Positions 7,172-16,785 of a stretch of DNA of 64,000 bases are shown here, piece by piece. The DNA comes from Cytophagaceae bacterium. GTDB lineage: Bacteria > Bacteroidota > Bacteroidia > Cytophagales > Spirosomataceae. Position 1 is the first letter of the stretch. Each line of letters starts with the position of its first letter. The stretch is from positions 117,395 to 181,394 of the forward strand of contig JAIXOL010000029.1 of assembly GCA_027486845.1 (NCBI GenBank), written 5' to 3'. The notes beneath the pieces are model-generated. The model was not told the DNA's origin. It did not search any database and was given only the letters and a program-made list of their open reading frames with translations. The position numbers were made by a program, and so were the translations under genes.

Positions 7172-8662
7172 TTATTTGATGATTAAATGGGCGAAAAATC
7201 CTAGTGTATAGGGTGAAATAACTCTAAATCCATTTTTTTGTAAGGCATCACCACCTTTGTTTACTTGGGCTGTTCCTGTTAAATAGCCATCTGGTGTAAG
7301 GTAGGGTAGAAGCCCAATTTGTGCTTTGATGGCCTTGTTTTTTGCGTTTTCATTTAATAATCCATGCTGAAAACCAAACATCAATGCAGCAGTAATTCCA
7401 GCCGTTCCAGAGGTTTCTAAGCCCGTTTCGGGTTTGTGAAAAAAGTTAAACCAAAGTCCGTTGGCTTGTTGATAAAGGATAACTTTTTCGACCGCTTTTT
7501 GGAAAGAATTTATCAATAAGTTTTTGTCTGTACTTTCAGGTAAATGCACCAAAGTTTTTGCCAAACCCAACAAATACCATGCTACGCCTCGACTCCAATT
7601 TTCAAAGAAAAGTTCGCCCTGTTCTGTACCTCGTTGATAAATATTGTTACCTTTTTCTAAAACTAAAACTCTTGATTGTAAAGTTTTTATGGCCAAATTT
7701 GACAAATCTGGGCGATTTAAAGTTTTTGCCAAAACTGCCAAGGGATAGCTAACCGTATAACATTCTTCGGTTTTTACCATTCTATTATTTCCCGTTCCAT
7801 CGGCAATAACACCTTCGGCATTGGCGTGAGTCTCGCAAAATTCGATTGCTGTTTTTAGCAAAGGGTGTGTTGGATTGGTTTGTGCTAAAATGGCAAATGG
7901 TAAAATAGACTCAACGGTATGGATTTTTTCAACCGTTTTTACGTTATTCAAATTGCAATATACCAAGCTATTTTGGGCAAAATAAAGATCTAATTGCTGC
8001 AACAAAACTTTTTTTGCTTGATCAGAATGTTTACTCAATTCCAATAATCCATCCCAAACTATGCCCTGCTGCCAACCAAAAGTTTGTAAGGATTCAAGCG
8101 ATAATAAACGGCCTTTCCAAGCGTCTTTTTTAATTTTATCGCCATAAACCAATAAATGTGGCAAATAAGCTTTCGGAGCTTTTTTTTGTGAATTATCATC
8201 TGAGAAAAACCAAAAAGGTTTTGTGCCTTTTATCATTTTTAGGATAATACCTTCTGTAAAAACAGCTTGTATATTTTCCTTCGGAATAAGTAATTCAAAA
8301 GGCTGCATCAAAGCAGCAAATCTCAAATCCCAATCCGCTATTTTTTTGCCCGAAACAGCCGTTTTTACTTCAAAAATCAATTCTTCTCGCACATCAGTTG
8401 CACTTGTAATCCGTAACCGAGCAGATTCGTTTTTTTGTGGAATTGTCTGATTCCAAGATAGTTTTATGCCTTCATTTTCGGCTGAAATTACAGAAAATAC
8501 CCAATCGAAAGCGATATAATTGTCAGTTGGTAAAATTGCTTCTCTACCCGAAACTTTGGCTAATAAATATTGATACGCATCTGCTTTTACCCAATTTTCA
8601 AAGGGGGCAGTTGAAGCGAGTATAGTAGCTGTTTTGAGCATTTGGCGTCGGGTAAAATTCAT
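7172..8662 (-). CDS. GH88/GH105-like hydrolase with Tat-type signal
   Basis: The protein has 496 residues. The N-terminus TRRQMLKTATILAS is a twin-arginine-type export signal. Residues of about 40-180 form a beta-rich domain, followed by an alpha/alpha-barrel with the family signature NWSRGVAWYLLGLAK near residue 355 and SGTAGITAALMFGF near residue 410. GH88/GH105 enzymes remove 4,5-unsaturated uronic acids from oligosaccharides by hydrating the double bond, so it should act downstream of the heparinase-like lyases in the periplasm. The two-domain layout matches the protein at 61891-64000, which suggests duplication across the island. The signature is WSRGVAW instead of the more common WSRGNGW, so substrate preference may differ. 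Confidence 0.8.
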   Translation of the reverse strand: MNFTRRQMLKTATILASTAPFENWVKADAYQYLLAKVSGREAILPTDNYIAFDWVFSVISAENEGIKLSWNQTIPQKNESARLRITSATDVREELIFEVKTAVSGKKIADWDLRFAALMQPFELLIPKENIQAVFTEGIILKMIKGTKPFWFFSDDNSQKKAPKAYLPHLLVYGDKIKKDAWKGRLLSLESLQTFGWQQGIVWDGLLELSKHSDQAKKVLLQQLDLYFAQNSLVYCNLNNVKTVEKIHTVESILPFAILAQTNPTHPLLKTAIEFCETHANAEGVIADGTGNNRMVKTEECYTVSYPLAVLAKTLNRPDLSNLAIKTLQSRVLVLEKGNNIYQRGTEQGELFFENWSRGVAWYLLGLAKTLVHLPESTDKNLLINSFQKAVEKVILYQQANGLWFNFFHKPETGLETSGTAGITAALMFGFQHGLLNENAKNKAIKAQIGLLPYLTPDGYLTGTAQVNKGGDALQKNGFRVISPYTLGFFAHLIIK

Positions 8663-8684
8663 TTATTTTGTTTTTTGAGATGGG

Positions 8685-10070
8685 TTAAACAAATTTCATT
8701 TTTTCGGCATCCCAGTTTAATGCTTTGTTCTTCTCTGCACTAATATTACAGGCAATCGAAGGCCCCGCGGTTCTAAGTCCAAAAGTTGCATCTTCTAAAA
8801 TTGGAGAATTTGACCTTATACCGTTGAAAAAAGAAATCATGTGGTCGAGTCTATCATCATAATTGGCAGGTGGTGCGAATTCAATAGTTTTTCCCATTTC
8901 GTAGCCGCCTTTTTTATCACCATATTTCTCGGAATACCACTTTTTATAATCTTCTTTTTGTTTGGCAGAAAAACTATCAAAAGAATCATATCCGCCAAAT
9001 CCAGGTGCAACGCTTCTTTTGAGGGTTTTAACCTTGAAATCATTCCAACCAATATCTATCGCCCCATCAGTACCGATAAGTTTGATGCCAAATCCACCTT
9101 TTCCTTCACCACTTGCCAAATTGATTCGTGTATATAATTGAAACGAAGGATGCGTTTTTGCTTGCGGATAAGTCATGAAAGAGTTGATTAAATCGTAAGC
9201 ATCTCTGCCATCTTTCCAATAGTTTACTTCACCCAAGGCAAATATTTTATTTGGTCCGATTGAACTAGTAATTGTATGTAAACCTGTTAGCAAATGCACT
9301 GTTAAATCTCCTGCCGATCCTGTGCCATAATCTTTATAATTTCTCCATCTAAAAAAACGCTCGGCACTAAAAGGTACTTTGGGTGCATTACCTAAAAACT
9401 TGTCAAAATCAATCGTTTGTGGCGAGGCATCTGTCGGAATAGAATATTGCCAAGCACCCTTTGCATCAGTTCGGTCGCAATAAGCTTCTACATAAGTCAA
9501 TTCACCAATGATGCCACTTTCAAAATATTTTTTGGCCTCTAAAATAGCGATACTGCTTGCTCTTTGACTGCCAACTTGAAAAACTTTGTTTGTTTTTTTC
9601 TGCGTTTCAATAATTGCATGACCGTCTTCTATTTTCTGAACCATTGGTTTTTCGCAATAAACATGCTTTCCTGCATTCATGGCATCAATTGCCATCTTTT
9701 GGTGCCAGTGGTCGGGTGTACAAATCAGTACGGCATCAATATCTTTTTTTGCCAGTAACTCTCGGTAGTCATTGGTAGTAAAAAGAGAACTTCCCCATTT
9801 TTCTTTTGCTCTTTCTATTCGACCTGTGTATAAATCACAAACGGCAACTAATTCAACCCCATCAACTTTAAGGGCAGTATCGGTGTCATAATGCCCGATA
9901 ATTCCAGCACCGATTAAACCTATACGGATTTTATCATTGGCACTAACTTTTGCTTTTGAAACCAATGATTGACGGATAATATTTTCATTTGCTTCAACCG
10001 TTGTGGCAACTGACAGTGCGGCAACAGAACCACCAATATTTTTTATGAATTTTCTTCTCGAATTTTCCAT
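8685..10070 (-). CDS. Gfo/Idh/MocA-family oxidoreductase, Tat-exported
   Basis: The protein has 461 residues. The N-terminus SRRKFIKNIGG is a near-perfect twin-arginine motif, so the folded NAD(P)-bound protein is probably exported to the periplasm. The Rossmann motif IGLIGAGIIG lies near residue 51, TPDHWH near residue 117, and the family Glu-Lys-Pro (YCEKPM) near residue 138. Tat-exported members include GH109-type enzymes that use bound NAD to cleave glycosides through a keto intermediate. This one could therefore be a redox-type glycosidase or a sugar dehydrogenase. It lies 22 bases after the GH-A hydrolase stop, in the same operon. The substrate is unknown. Confidence 0.82.
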   Translation of the reverse strand: MENSRRKFIKNIGGSVAALSVATTVEANENIIRQSLVSKAKVSANDKIRIGLIGAGIIGHYDTDTALKVDGVELVAVCDLYTGRIERAKEKWGSSLFTTNDYRELLAKKDIDAVLICTPDHWHQKMAIDAMNAGKHVYCEKPMVQKIEDGHAIIETQKKTNKVFQVGSQRASSIAILEAKKYFESGIIGELTYVEAYCDRTDAKGAWQYSIPTDASPQTIDFDKFLGNAPKVPFSAERFFRWRNYKDYGTGSAGDLTVHLLTGLHTITSSIGPNKIFALGEVNYWKDGRDAYDLINSFMTYPQAKTHPSFQLYTRINLASGEGKGGFGIKLIGTDGAIDIGWNDFKVKTLKRSVAPGFGGYDSFDSFSAKQKEDYKKWYSEKYGDKKGGYEMGKTIEFAPPANYDDRLDHMISFFNGIRSNSPILEDATFGLRTAGPSIACNISAEKNKALNWDAEKMKFV

Positions 10071-10092
10071 AATTTGGTTAAATTTTTTTTAG

Positions 10093-11493
10093 TTAAAAAT
10101 TTAAAATAGACTTTTCAGCAACTAAAACAGGATAATCAGGAACAAGCATCTCACTGAAAATGAACTGATTGCCCACTTTTTTAAACTTTTCTTTTGGTAT
10201 TTCAAACACTTTTCCTGAAATCAAATCCACAAAAACAGGGTTTTTGAAATTACCTTCTACTTTAATCGTGGTGAGTTTAGATTCGTATTTTTCGGCAGGA
10301 CGAGCTTCGCCGCTCCAAAGCGTTACCAAACTTCCTTTGTTTTGCTTATGCTGGTATTGAAAAGCATATACACTTGGTTGATTGATAGTCGGCTTGATTT
10401 TTAGCAATTCAATTTGCTCATCAAATAACGAGAAAACGTGTTGAGCTGCTTTATAGCTCATTTTTGGCCGTTCAATGGTTTTGTCTGGATTGGTTTTCAA
10501 TAAACCTTTAGAATTAATGCCAACCATGTGGTCGCCAGGTGCGTAGTGAATGTCACTGATAGTGAACAAATTAGTAGCGATTCCTCTGCCATTATCGCCC
10601 AACATTCTTCGCAAATCCCACTTGGACTGCGTGAGTTCTGACCAATCCAAGTCTGTCATTGCTCCAACTGTTGTGCCTTTTGCTTGCGACGGGGCACCGT
10701 TTTCGCCTTGCATAAATACCACGTCAGATTTATAACTCCATACGATTGAACGCATTCTTTCGATATGAGGATATGAATCGTCTGGGTTGTGACGATAGCC
10801 GTGATAAGTTAAAATATCAATTAAATCAAGGGCATTATTTTGATCGAGATATTCCATAAAATCTCTAGTAAAATCGAGCTTTGTAATGCTCGCCATGCCT
10901 AAAGCAATCAATTTGGCATTGGGTTGAATACTTTTGACGATTCTGGCAGTTCGTAAGTAAAACTCGCCGATTTGTCTGCCTGTATGTTTTGGGTTGAGGT
11001 CGGGTTCATTCCAGATTTCCCACTGTGGTACTTGATTTTTATATCTTGAGACGATGGCTCTTACCCAATTATCCCATGCCTCCAATCCTTCTTTTGAGGT
11101 TGGAATATGACCAGCTAATTTGGCTTCGCCACCGCCTTCATAAATCGGATTGCCGTAAGACAATTCTACCCACGGTGCAACGCCACGAGCGGCAGCATCT
11201 GGAATGACAGCATCAAGCCAAGCGAAATCATACACCGCTTTTACTTTTTCGCATTTCGACCAACCACCTTGCAAACGGATTCGCTTCGCCCCAAGTGACC
11301 CTAAATAGGTTTTATACGATTGATAATCAGTGTAATCCCTATCCAAAGTTTCGGCACCAATAGACCACGTGCTGCTTTTGATTTCTTTGGCATTACGTGT
11401 TTTTAGTTGGCCAATTTCTTTCCAAGTAGACTGTGCATTTGTGCAGAATCCATTAAAAAGTAGCACACAAATCAGAAACTTTTTCATTTTCAA
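10093..11493 (-). CDS. Clan GH-A glycoside hydrolase (GH39-like), copy 1
   Basis: The 466-residue protein has an N-terminal signal peptide (MKMKKFLICVLLFNGFCTNAQ). The TIM-barrel carries the GH-A acid/base in WEIWNEPD (Glu163) and a probable nucleophile in VVFMQGENG (Glu264), and a short beta-sandwich follows after about residue 370. GH39-type enzymes release xylose, iduronate or related sugars with retention. Its ATG overlaps the copy 2 stop by four bases. The two copies share the whole layout, including a GAETLDRDYTDY stretch, so they arose by tandem duplication and may act on different linkages of the same glycan. The family number is not certain. Confidence 0.78.
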   Translation of the reverse strand: MKMKKFLICVLLFNGFCTNAQSTWKEIGQLKTRNAKEIKSSTWSIGAETLDRDYTDYQSYKTYLGSLGAKRIRLQGGWSKCEKVKAVYDFAWLDAVIPDAAARGVAPWVELSYGNPIYEGGGEAKLAGHIPTSKEGLEAWDNWVRAIVSRYKNQVPQWEIWNEPDLNPKHTGRQIGEFYLRTARIVKSIQPNAKLIALGMASITKLDFTRDFMEYLDQNNALDLIDILTYHGYRHNPDDSYPHIERMRSIVWSYKSDVVFMQGENGAPSQAKGTTVGAMTDLDWSELTQSKWDLRRMLGDNGRGIATNLFTISDIHYAPGDHMVGINSKGLLKTNPDKTIERPKMSYKAAQHVFSLFDEQIELLKIKPTINQPSVYAFQYQHKQNKGSLVTLWSGEARPAEKYESKLTTIKVEGNFKNPVFVDLISGKVFEIPKEKFKKVGNQFIFSEMLVPDYPVLVAEKSILNF

Positions 11494-12989
11494 TATTTTA
11501 AATTTGATTTATCGGCGATTAAAATCGGTGAATCATAGATTGGCATTTGTTTAAACGAAACCCTGTTTCCCTTTCTTTCAATTTGATTTTCAGGTATTTC
11601 ATAAATTGCTCCTGTGAGTATATCTACAAAAACCGGTTGGTCGAGATTGGCATTCAAAAGGGTGATATTTAGGTTTTTAGCAATATTGGTATTAGTCGGA
11701 ATGTACTCATTATTCCAAATCGCAAAGAGTTGTTTTTGGGTGTTTTTATGTTTGTAAGCATAAACAGCGATGCTTCTATCTGTCCCTTTGTTATACCTAA
11801 CTTCGTCTTTTTCAACGGTGGCGTTTATATTATGTGTATCGTGCAGATTTTTGATTCTTATCAAGTTATCGTCAAAAACAGAAGCCACATTTTGCATCGC
11901 ATAATAAGCCATTTTGGGGCGAATGGCTCGTTTTAATGAATCAGATTCTATGATTCCTTTTACGTTCATTCGGGTAATTGGCCCGCTTGTTTTACCATAA
12001 TTCATTTCGATAATTCCTAAAATACTACTTTCTATATCATGTCCTAAATCACCTAACATTCTACGAATATTCCATTTGGCTTGAGAGAGTTCTGACCAAT
12101 CATAATCACCAATTGCTCCACGATTTGGACCACCAAATGACGGACTCCCATTTTCTCCTTGACGTAATTTTATAGTTGTTGAGTATTTGTCTAGAACCAA
12201 TCTCAATTCCGCTACGCGGTCATAATTGGCATCGGGATTATAGACGTAATCGTGGTAAGTCATGTTATCAAAAAGGTGCATTTTGCCTTTTTGGTGAATC
12301 ACTTTAAAGAATATATCGGCGTATTTCAAGTCAATATGCCCCATGGCCAAGCCTGAAATTTTGGCATTGGGTTGTATTTTTTTAATAATTTCTGCCGATC
12401 TGATATTTAGTTCGGCTACTTTTTCAGGTTTATTGATTTCGTTATCACCAAAATTAGGTTCGTTCCATATCTCCCAATCGTGTACTTTATCTTTGTAACG
12501 AGTTGCCAAAGCCTTTACCCATTTGTCCCAAGCTTTTAGTGCTTCTATTGATGATGGAATGCCAGCACTCAAATTCACACCGCCGCCACCTTCATAAATT
12601 GGGTTACCATAACCCGTTTCAAGCCAAGGTTCTAAACCTCTGGAGTGGGCATCATCAATGATTTTATCTAACCAAGCCCAATCATATTGACCTTTCACTT
12701 TTTCAGTTTTTGCCCAACCTGCCTGCATTCGCAAACGCTTGATACCGAGCGGAACAAGGTAAGTTTTGAATTGTTCATAATCAGTCAAATCACGGTCGAG
12801 GGTTTCACAACCAATAATCCAGTTGGATGATTTTATTTCATCGGTGCTTCTAGGTTCTAGTGTTCCAATTCTTTTGAAAGAAATAGCAAAATTAGTCCTT
12901 ACCCGACTGGCTGAAGTGTCTATTTTTTGGGCAAAAATTGGGTTATTGCCCAAAATCATTAGGACAAAAAGTGATTTTAAATATTTCAT
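11490..12989 (-). CDS. Clan GH-A glycoside hydrolase (GH39-like), copy 2
   Basis: This 499-residue exported paralogue of the gene at 10093-11493 has a signal peptide of about 20 residues ending IFA-Q. The acid/base candidate is Glu177 in WEIWNEPN, and the nucleophile candidate is Glu279 in RQGENG. It is longer than copy 1 by an insertion before the C-terminal sandwich (about residues 375-400, KNLHDTHNINATVEKDE). It overlaps its upstream neighbour, the heparinase-like gene, by four bases and copy 1 by four bases, so it sits in the middle of a translationally coupled chain. Periplasmic trimming of oligosaccharides is the likely role; the exact specificity is not visible. Confidence 0.78.
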   Translation of the reverse strand: MKYLKSLFVLMILGNNPIFAQKIDTSASRVRTNFAISFKRIGTLEPRSTDEIKSSNWIIGCETLDRDLTDYEQFKTYLVPLGIKRLRMQAGWAKTEKVKGQYDWAWLDKIIDDAHSRGLEPWLETGYGNPIYEGGGGVNLSAGIPSSIEALKAWDKWVKALATRYKDKVHDWEIWNEPNFGDNEINKPEKVAELNIRSAEIIKKIQPNAKISGLAMGHIDLKYADIFFKVIHQKGKMHLFDNMTYHDYVYNPDANYDRVAELRLVLDKYSTTIKLRQGENGSPSFGGPNRGAIGDYDWSELSQAKWNIRRMLGDLGHDIESSILGIIEMNYGKTSGPITRMNVKGIIESDSLKRAIRPKMAYYAMQNVASVFDDNLIRIKNLHDTHNINATVEKDEVRYNKGTDRSIAVYAYKHKNTQKQLFAIWNNEYIPTNTNIAKNLNITLLNANLDQPVFVDILTGAIYEIPENQIERKGNRVSFKQMPIYDSPILIADKSNLKY

Positions 12990-14845
12990 AGGGCCTTTAC
13001 TTTTAGGTATAATTTTCCACTTGATCTCGCAGGTGTTCTTTGTTTTATAACAATGCGTTTTAACTCTGGATTTGGCGAATCTTGAAGATTTTTCGGTGCT
13101 GAAAGTTCTTCGATTTCTATGGAAACGTCTTTCATAGAAATGGGTTGTTCGATATTTAATTCTAGTGTTTCCCCAGTTTGTTCTAACAATAAACCTGATG
13201 CCGTTTTACTGACTTTGGCTTTTGTAAGCCATTGAAAAGCCACTTCCAAGGCTGTTTCTTTGGTTATCCATTCATCTTGAATAGATACAGAGTTTTCTGA
13301 ATTTAGCAAAATAGTTCTTACTACTTTCTCAGCTTTTTTGGAATAAATGCTCGATAAATCTACGACATTTCCGATACTGCCTTTTGAACTTTTCACTTCT
13401 TCTATGGTGGCTTTACCATCTACTTGTTGATTCTCGCTATCAAATCGAAGAATGTTATGACTTTTTGAGCCTGCTCTAAATGTAGTCCAGCGGTTGCTAC
13501 TCTGACTATAATTCCACAAATCAATTTTGGCTGCTCGCATTCTATCATAATTTTCTGTGCCTAAATCAATGGCCCAACGCACACCTTTAGCCTCTAAAAC
13601 AAAACTTCCTATGTCCATGTGAGCATGCGAATAATTAACTGTACCGCCTTTTATTGCTACAAAAGTTGCCTTGGGGTTGTTCCATTCCGACCTCATCACA
13701 CCCAAAGCCAAGCCTCCTTTTGAAGTATAGTGTTTGGGTAAAGTTCTTTGAGCGTTTTCTGCTAAATTTGGCTCCCACCAAAGTATTTCCAATGGAAAAT
13801 GGCGATTTAAAAATACTTTTTTGGGTAAATTTGCATCGGTTTCTTGTTGAATAAATTGATTTATTTTTTTTATTTCATCTGTAGCTAAATCTGCTCTATT
13901 TAGTTCTTTTCCAAACCAAAGCATAATTGGCTCATTCAAATTTTCTATATGATAATCGGAATAATTAAATTCTTCGCCAATGGTTCCGAGCATATGTTTT
14001 TTGTAATCTGCTGTTTTCAGAAAGCCTTGTTTTCTTTCTAAATCATAACTAACGCCTATAGCTGTGCGTAAGGCTTCAATCGTTATTACATAAAAACTGG
14101 TGCCATACGACCAATAACTTGGGCCTTCTGGATAAGAGCCATCTGGATGATATTCGTTGCCTGCATTAGGCAAGTATTTGATTGCCCGCTCAATTATCCG
14201 CTTAGACAGTATTGGCTCTGATTCGGCAATGGCAAGAGCCGCAACTGTAAGCCCTCCGTGGCAAACTGGATTCCAGTTGTTACTGTTAGTGACCCAACTC
14301 TTGGCGTCTTCTTTAATTTCTAGGGAAGGCAAAAGGGCATTTTTAACGATTGCACTTTTTATTTTTTCTCTTTCTTCTTGGCTTAAATCATTATAAAGCC
14401 AGTCTAAACCAATACCAGCTGCCAATGCTCCTTCGCCAACATCTAAAAAATGACTTGGACACCAGTCAGGTAATTCTGAAATTTCTAAGAGTTCTTTTTT
14501 TGCTCTTTCAAAATATTTTTTTTCACCAAAAACCCGGTATGCCAATGACAAGGCCAAAATTCTCCCTTGCACTTGTCGCAGAACATAAAACTTAAAGCCT
14601 GTACTTGGATATACTATTTGATCGGCTTCAAGGTATTTATCAGCCTCAATTTTAAGTAGTTTTAGTAGCTGCTTTGATGCCTCGTCTTTTTGAGTTTTCA
14701 ACAATGAAAGTTTGGCTTGGTTAGCAAATAACCTTGGATGTTCGGGCATATTTTGCCCGAATGTTTGGGGTAGGGATGTTTGAGCGAATGAGCTGAAAAA
14801 GCAAAACAGGATAATACTGTTGATATAAATTATTTCTTTTTTCAT
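12986..14845 (-). CDS. Heparinase II/III-family polysaccharide lyase, exported
   Basis: The protein has 619 residues with a signal peptide (IILFCFFSSFAQ). The N-terminal part begins MPEHPRLFANQAKLSLLK, typical of alginate/heparin lyase alpha/alpha toroids. The catalytic region has NSNNWNPVCHGG near residue 190 and YPEGPSYWSYG near residue 240. The heparinase II/III sandwich follows with SHAHMDIGSFVLEAKGVRW near residue 410. The Asn, Tyr and His residues of these motifs are the usual catalytic set of such lyases. It should cut a uronic-acid glycan in the periplasm or at the surface, generating unsaturated ends for the GH105 enzymes. It overlaps both neighbours by four bases. Confidence 0.82.
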   Translation of the reverse strand: MKKEIIYINSIILFCFFSSFAQTSLPQTFGQNMPEHPRLFANQAKLSLLKTQKDEASKQLLKLLKIEADKYLEADQIVYPSTGFKFYVLRQVQGRILALSLAYRVFGEKKYFERAKKELLEISELPDWCPSHFLDVGEGALAAGIGLDWLYNDLSQEEREKIKSAIVKNALLPSLEIKEDAKSWVTNSNNWNPVCHGGLTVAALAIAESEPILSKRIIERAIKYLPNAGNEYHPDGSYPEGPSYWSYGTSFYVITIEALRTAIGVSYDLERKQGFLKTADYKKHMLGTIGEEFNYSDYHIENLNEPIMLWFGKELNRADLATDEIKKINQFIQQETDANLPKKVFLNRHFPLEILWWEPNLAENAQRTLPKHYTSKGGLALGVMRSEWNNPKATFVAIKGGTVNYSHAHMDIGSFVLEAKGVRWAIDLGTENYDRMRAAKIDLWNYSQSSNRWTTFRAGSKSHNILRFDSENQQVDGKATIEEVKSSKGSIGNVVDLSSIYSKKAEKVVRTILLNSENSVSIQDEWITKETALEVAFQWLTKAKVSKTASGLLLEQTGETLELNIEQPISMKDVSIEIEELSAPKNLQDSPNPELKRIVIKQRTPARSSGKLYLKVKAL

Positions 14846-16785
14846 TTATTTTTACTGATGAAGATAGATACATAATCTAACCACTCTTGTTTCGATTTAA
14901 ATTGTGGGGCTTTGCTCCATCCTGTGCCTACATAATAGGTAATGGGTTTGCCTGATTTGGCTTTTACCAGTATATATTTTTCTTTTTCAAATTCTGAAAA
15001 CTCCTTAATTTCCTTGGGATTTACAACGACTGTTGTACCCAATTCGCCATTTTTTGACTCAAATGATTCCCATAGGGTTAGTGTTCCTTTTTTTGCATCT
15101 TTCAACACTTCGGGCTTATCGGTGTACGAAAGACCAAGTGCTAAGGTCAATGGTTCTTTTGAATCTGTGGTAAAAGTGCTAGTAATTTTACAAAAGTTTG
15201 TTCCCATTTTCAGACTAATTACTTTTTTCTCGCTAACCTTAATTCCATCGGCATTCCAAGCATCAAAATTTAGTTCAAAAGCTATTTCTTCTTCGGTATT
15301 TTTTAAAATTTTGTGAGTGGCGTAAGGGGTTGAAATATAAGGCTTTCCGTTTCTCCAAATGGCTGTTCCGCCCAAACCTCTACCATAAGCCACATGATAA
15401 AAATCAAGTCCTTCCCCATGATTTTCGTGGTACGATTTCCCCTGATTATTTTGGTCGTACCATTTAGAAATAATTGGATAATCCACCGATTTTGTCCAAA
15501 TATCAATGCCGCTGCTTACTCTGTTTTTAACGGGTGGACCATAAACCCGAAAAGCTACACGGTCGTTTTCCCAGCAAATGTTTTCGTTGGCTTCTGGCAT
15601 ATAACGCACGAATGTCTGGGGTTTCATGGGTTTGCCAAAATCTGTAACGTAACAACCCATACTTTTGGCGGGCGTAATTTCCTTAATTCCCATTTTGGCT
15701 GCTTGTGTAAAAGCCAAAACAACGGGGCCAAAGGCATGAATATCATTGAGTTTCCAAGCGTGTTTGATGTAGTCCTTTTTTGTTCCTTTTCCTGGACAAA
15801 GACAGCCTATTGTGGTATTACTTATTGAGCCATCGGGCGTGATGTATGAAGTATAAGCACTTAATCCTTTGATAAATTGGGGTAAAAAAGATTTATCAAC
15901 AATGCCTTTTTCAATACAAATCCCAAGACCAAAGAGCATCAAACCACTACCTGAGGTTTCTACAAATGAAGTATGTTCGGTCATTTCTTGGTTCCATAGC
16001 CCTTCTTGATTTTGGTATTTCAAAATAGTTGTAAAAAAGTTTTTTGCCAATTCATTTACTTCTTTTTTTCTTGGATGAGTATCTGGCAAATCTCTAACTA
16101 AAAATGCCAAAGCAAACGCCCCCCAACCATTTCCACGGCTCCAATTATCTTCCGAGATTTTACCCAAACCCTGAAAACCTCTTCCTTGGTGAACCAAGCC
16201 ATTTGGGTCTTTAAGGATTTTAAACATTTCTAAGGTTTCAAAAACAGCCAAATCAACGTATTCTGGTTTATTCATGCTCATACCTGCGTACAACATATAA
16301 GGTGTAACTGCAAAAGCACAATCAATCATAAATTGGTCGAGGCTATCTTTGAGCCAAGGGGCAGTCATCAATCCTTCGGAGGTGCGTTTTTGATTTTTGA
16401 ACATTTTGTCGGCATATTCAAAAACGTGAGCTGATAAATTGGGGGTTTTATTCAGATAATTCAGATAAGCCACGCCCGTACCGCCCGCTTCGTAGCTGAT
16501 AAAACTGCCTCTTCCCTTGATTTCTTTACTTTTGAATTTTTCAAAAATTTCAATTGTTCTATTTAAAGTTTTTGGTTCTTTTTGCAAGACTGCCAACTCG
16601 CTCATGCTGTGCATAAACAGTGTTCCGCCGTAAATGCCCAAATCTACTTCTTTCAAACCTCTTTCAACCGCTAACTCGGCAATGGCTTCGGTGGCGATGG
16701 GTTTTATTTGGGCGAAAATAGGTTTGCCTAAAAGCCAAAGAACCATCAATAATAAGTAAAGATATTTGCTTTTGTGTTGTTTCAT
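14842..16785 (-). CDS. GH88/GH105-family unsaturated glucuronyl hydrolase with DUF4861 domain
   Basis: I place the start at Met (MKQHKSKYLYLL) at 16785, because this gives an ATGA overlap with the GH115-like stop and a proper signal peptide (MVLWLLGKPIFAQ); a longer frame extends to 16875 but overlaps the upstream gene deeply. Residues of about 25-370 form a GH105 alpha/alpha-barrel with the hallmark NWSRGNGWGAFAL and SFVETSGSGLMLFGLG. Residues of about 390-647 match DUF4861 (SGIDIWTKSVDYPIISKWY, HGEGLDFYHVAYGRGLGGT). It would hydrolyse 4,5-unsaturated uronate from lyase products in the periplasm. The role of the DUF4861 domain is unknown, but this fusion is recurrent in the family. Confidence 0.85.
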   Translation of the reverse strand: MKQHKSKYLYLLLMVLWLLGKPIFAQIKPIATEAIAELAVERGLKEVDLGIYGGTLFMHSMSELAVLQKEPKTLNRTIEIFEKFKSKEIKGRGSFISYEAGGTGVAYLNYLNKTPNLSAHVFEYADKMFKNQKRTSEGLMTAPWLKDSLDQFMIDCAFAVTPYMLYAGMSMNKPEYVDLAVFETLEMFKILKDPNGLVHQGRGFQGLGKISEDNWSRGNGWGAFALAFLVRDLPDTHPRKKEVNELAKNFFTTILKYQNQEGLWNQEMTEHTSFVETSGSGLMLFGLGICIEKGIVDKSFLPQFIKGLSAYTSYITPDGSISNTTIGCLCPGKGTKKDYIKHAWKLNDIHAFGPVVLAFTQAAKMGIKEITPAKSMGCYVTDFGKPMKPQTFVRYMPEANENICWENDRVAFRVYGPPVKNRVSSGIDIWTKSVDYPIISKWYDQNNQGKSYHENHGEGLDFYHVAYGRGLGGTAIWRNGKPYISTPYATHKILKNTEEEIAFELNFDAWNADGIKVSEKKVISLKMGTNFCKITSTFTTDSKEPLTLALGLSYTDKPEVLKDAKKGTLTLWESFESKNGELGTTVVVNPKEIKEFSEFEKEKYILVKAKSGKPITYYVGTGWSKAPQFKSKQEWLDYVSIFISKNK

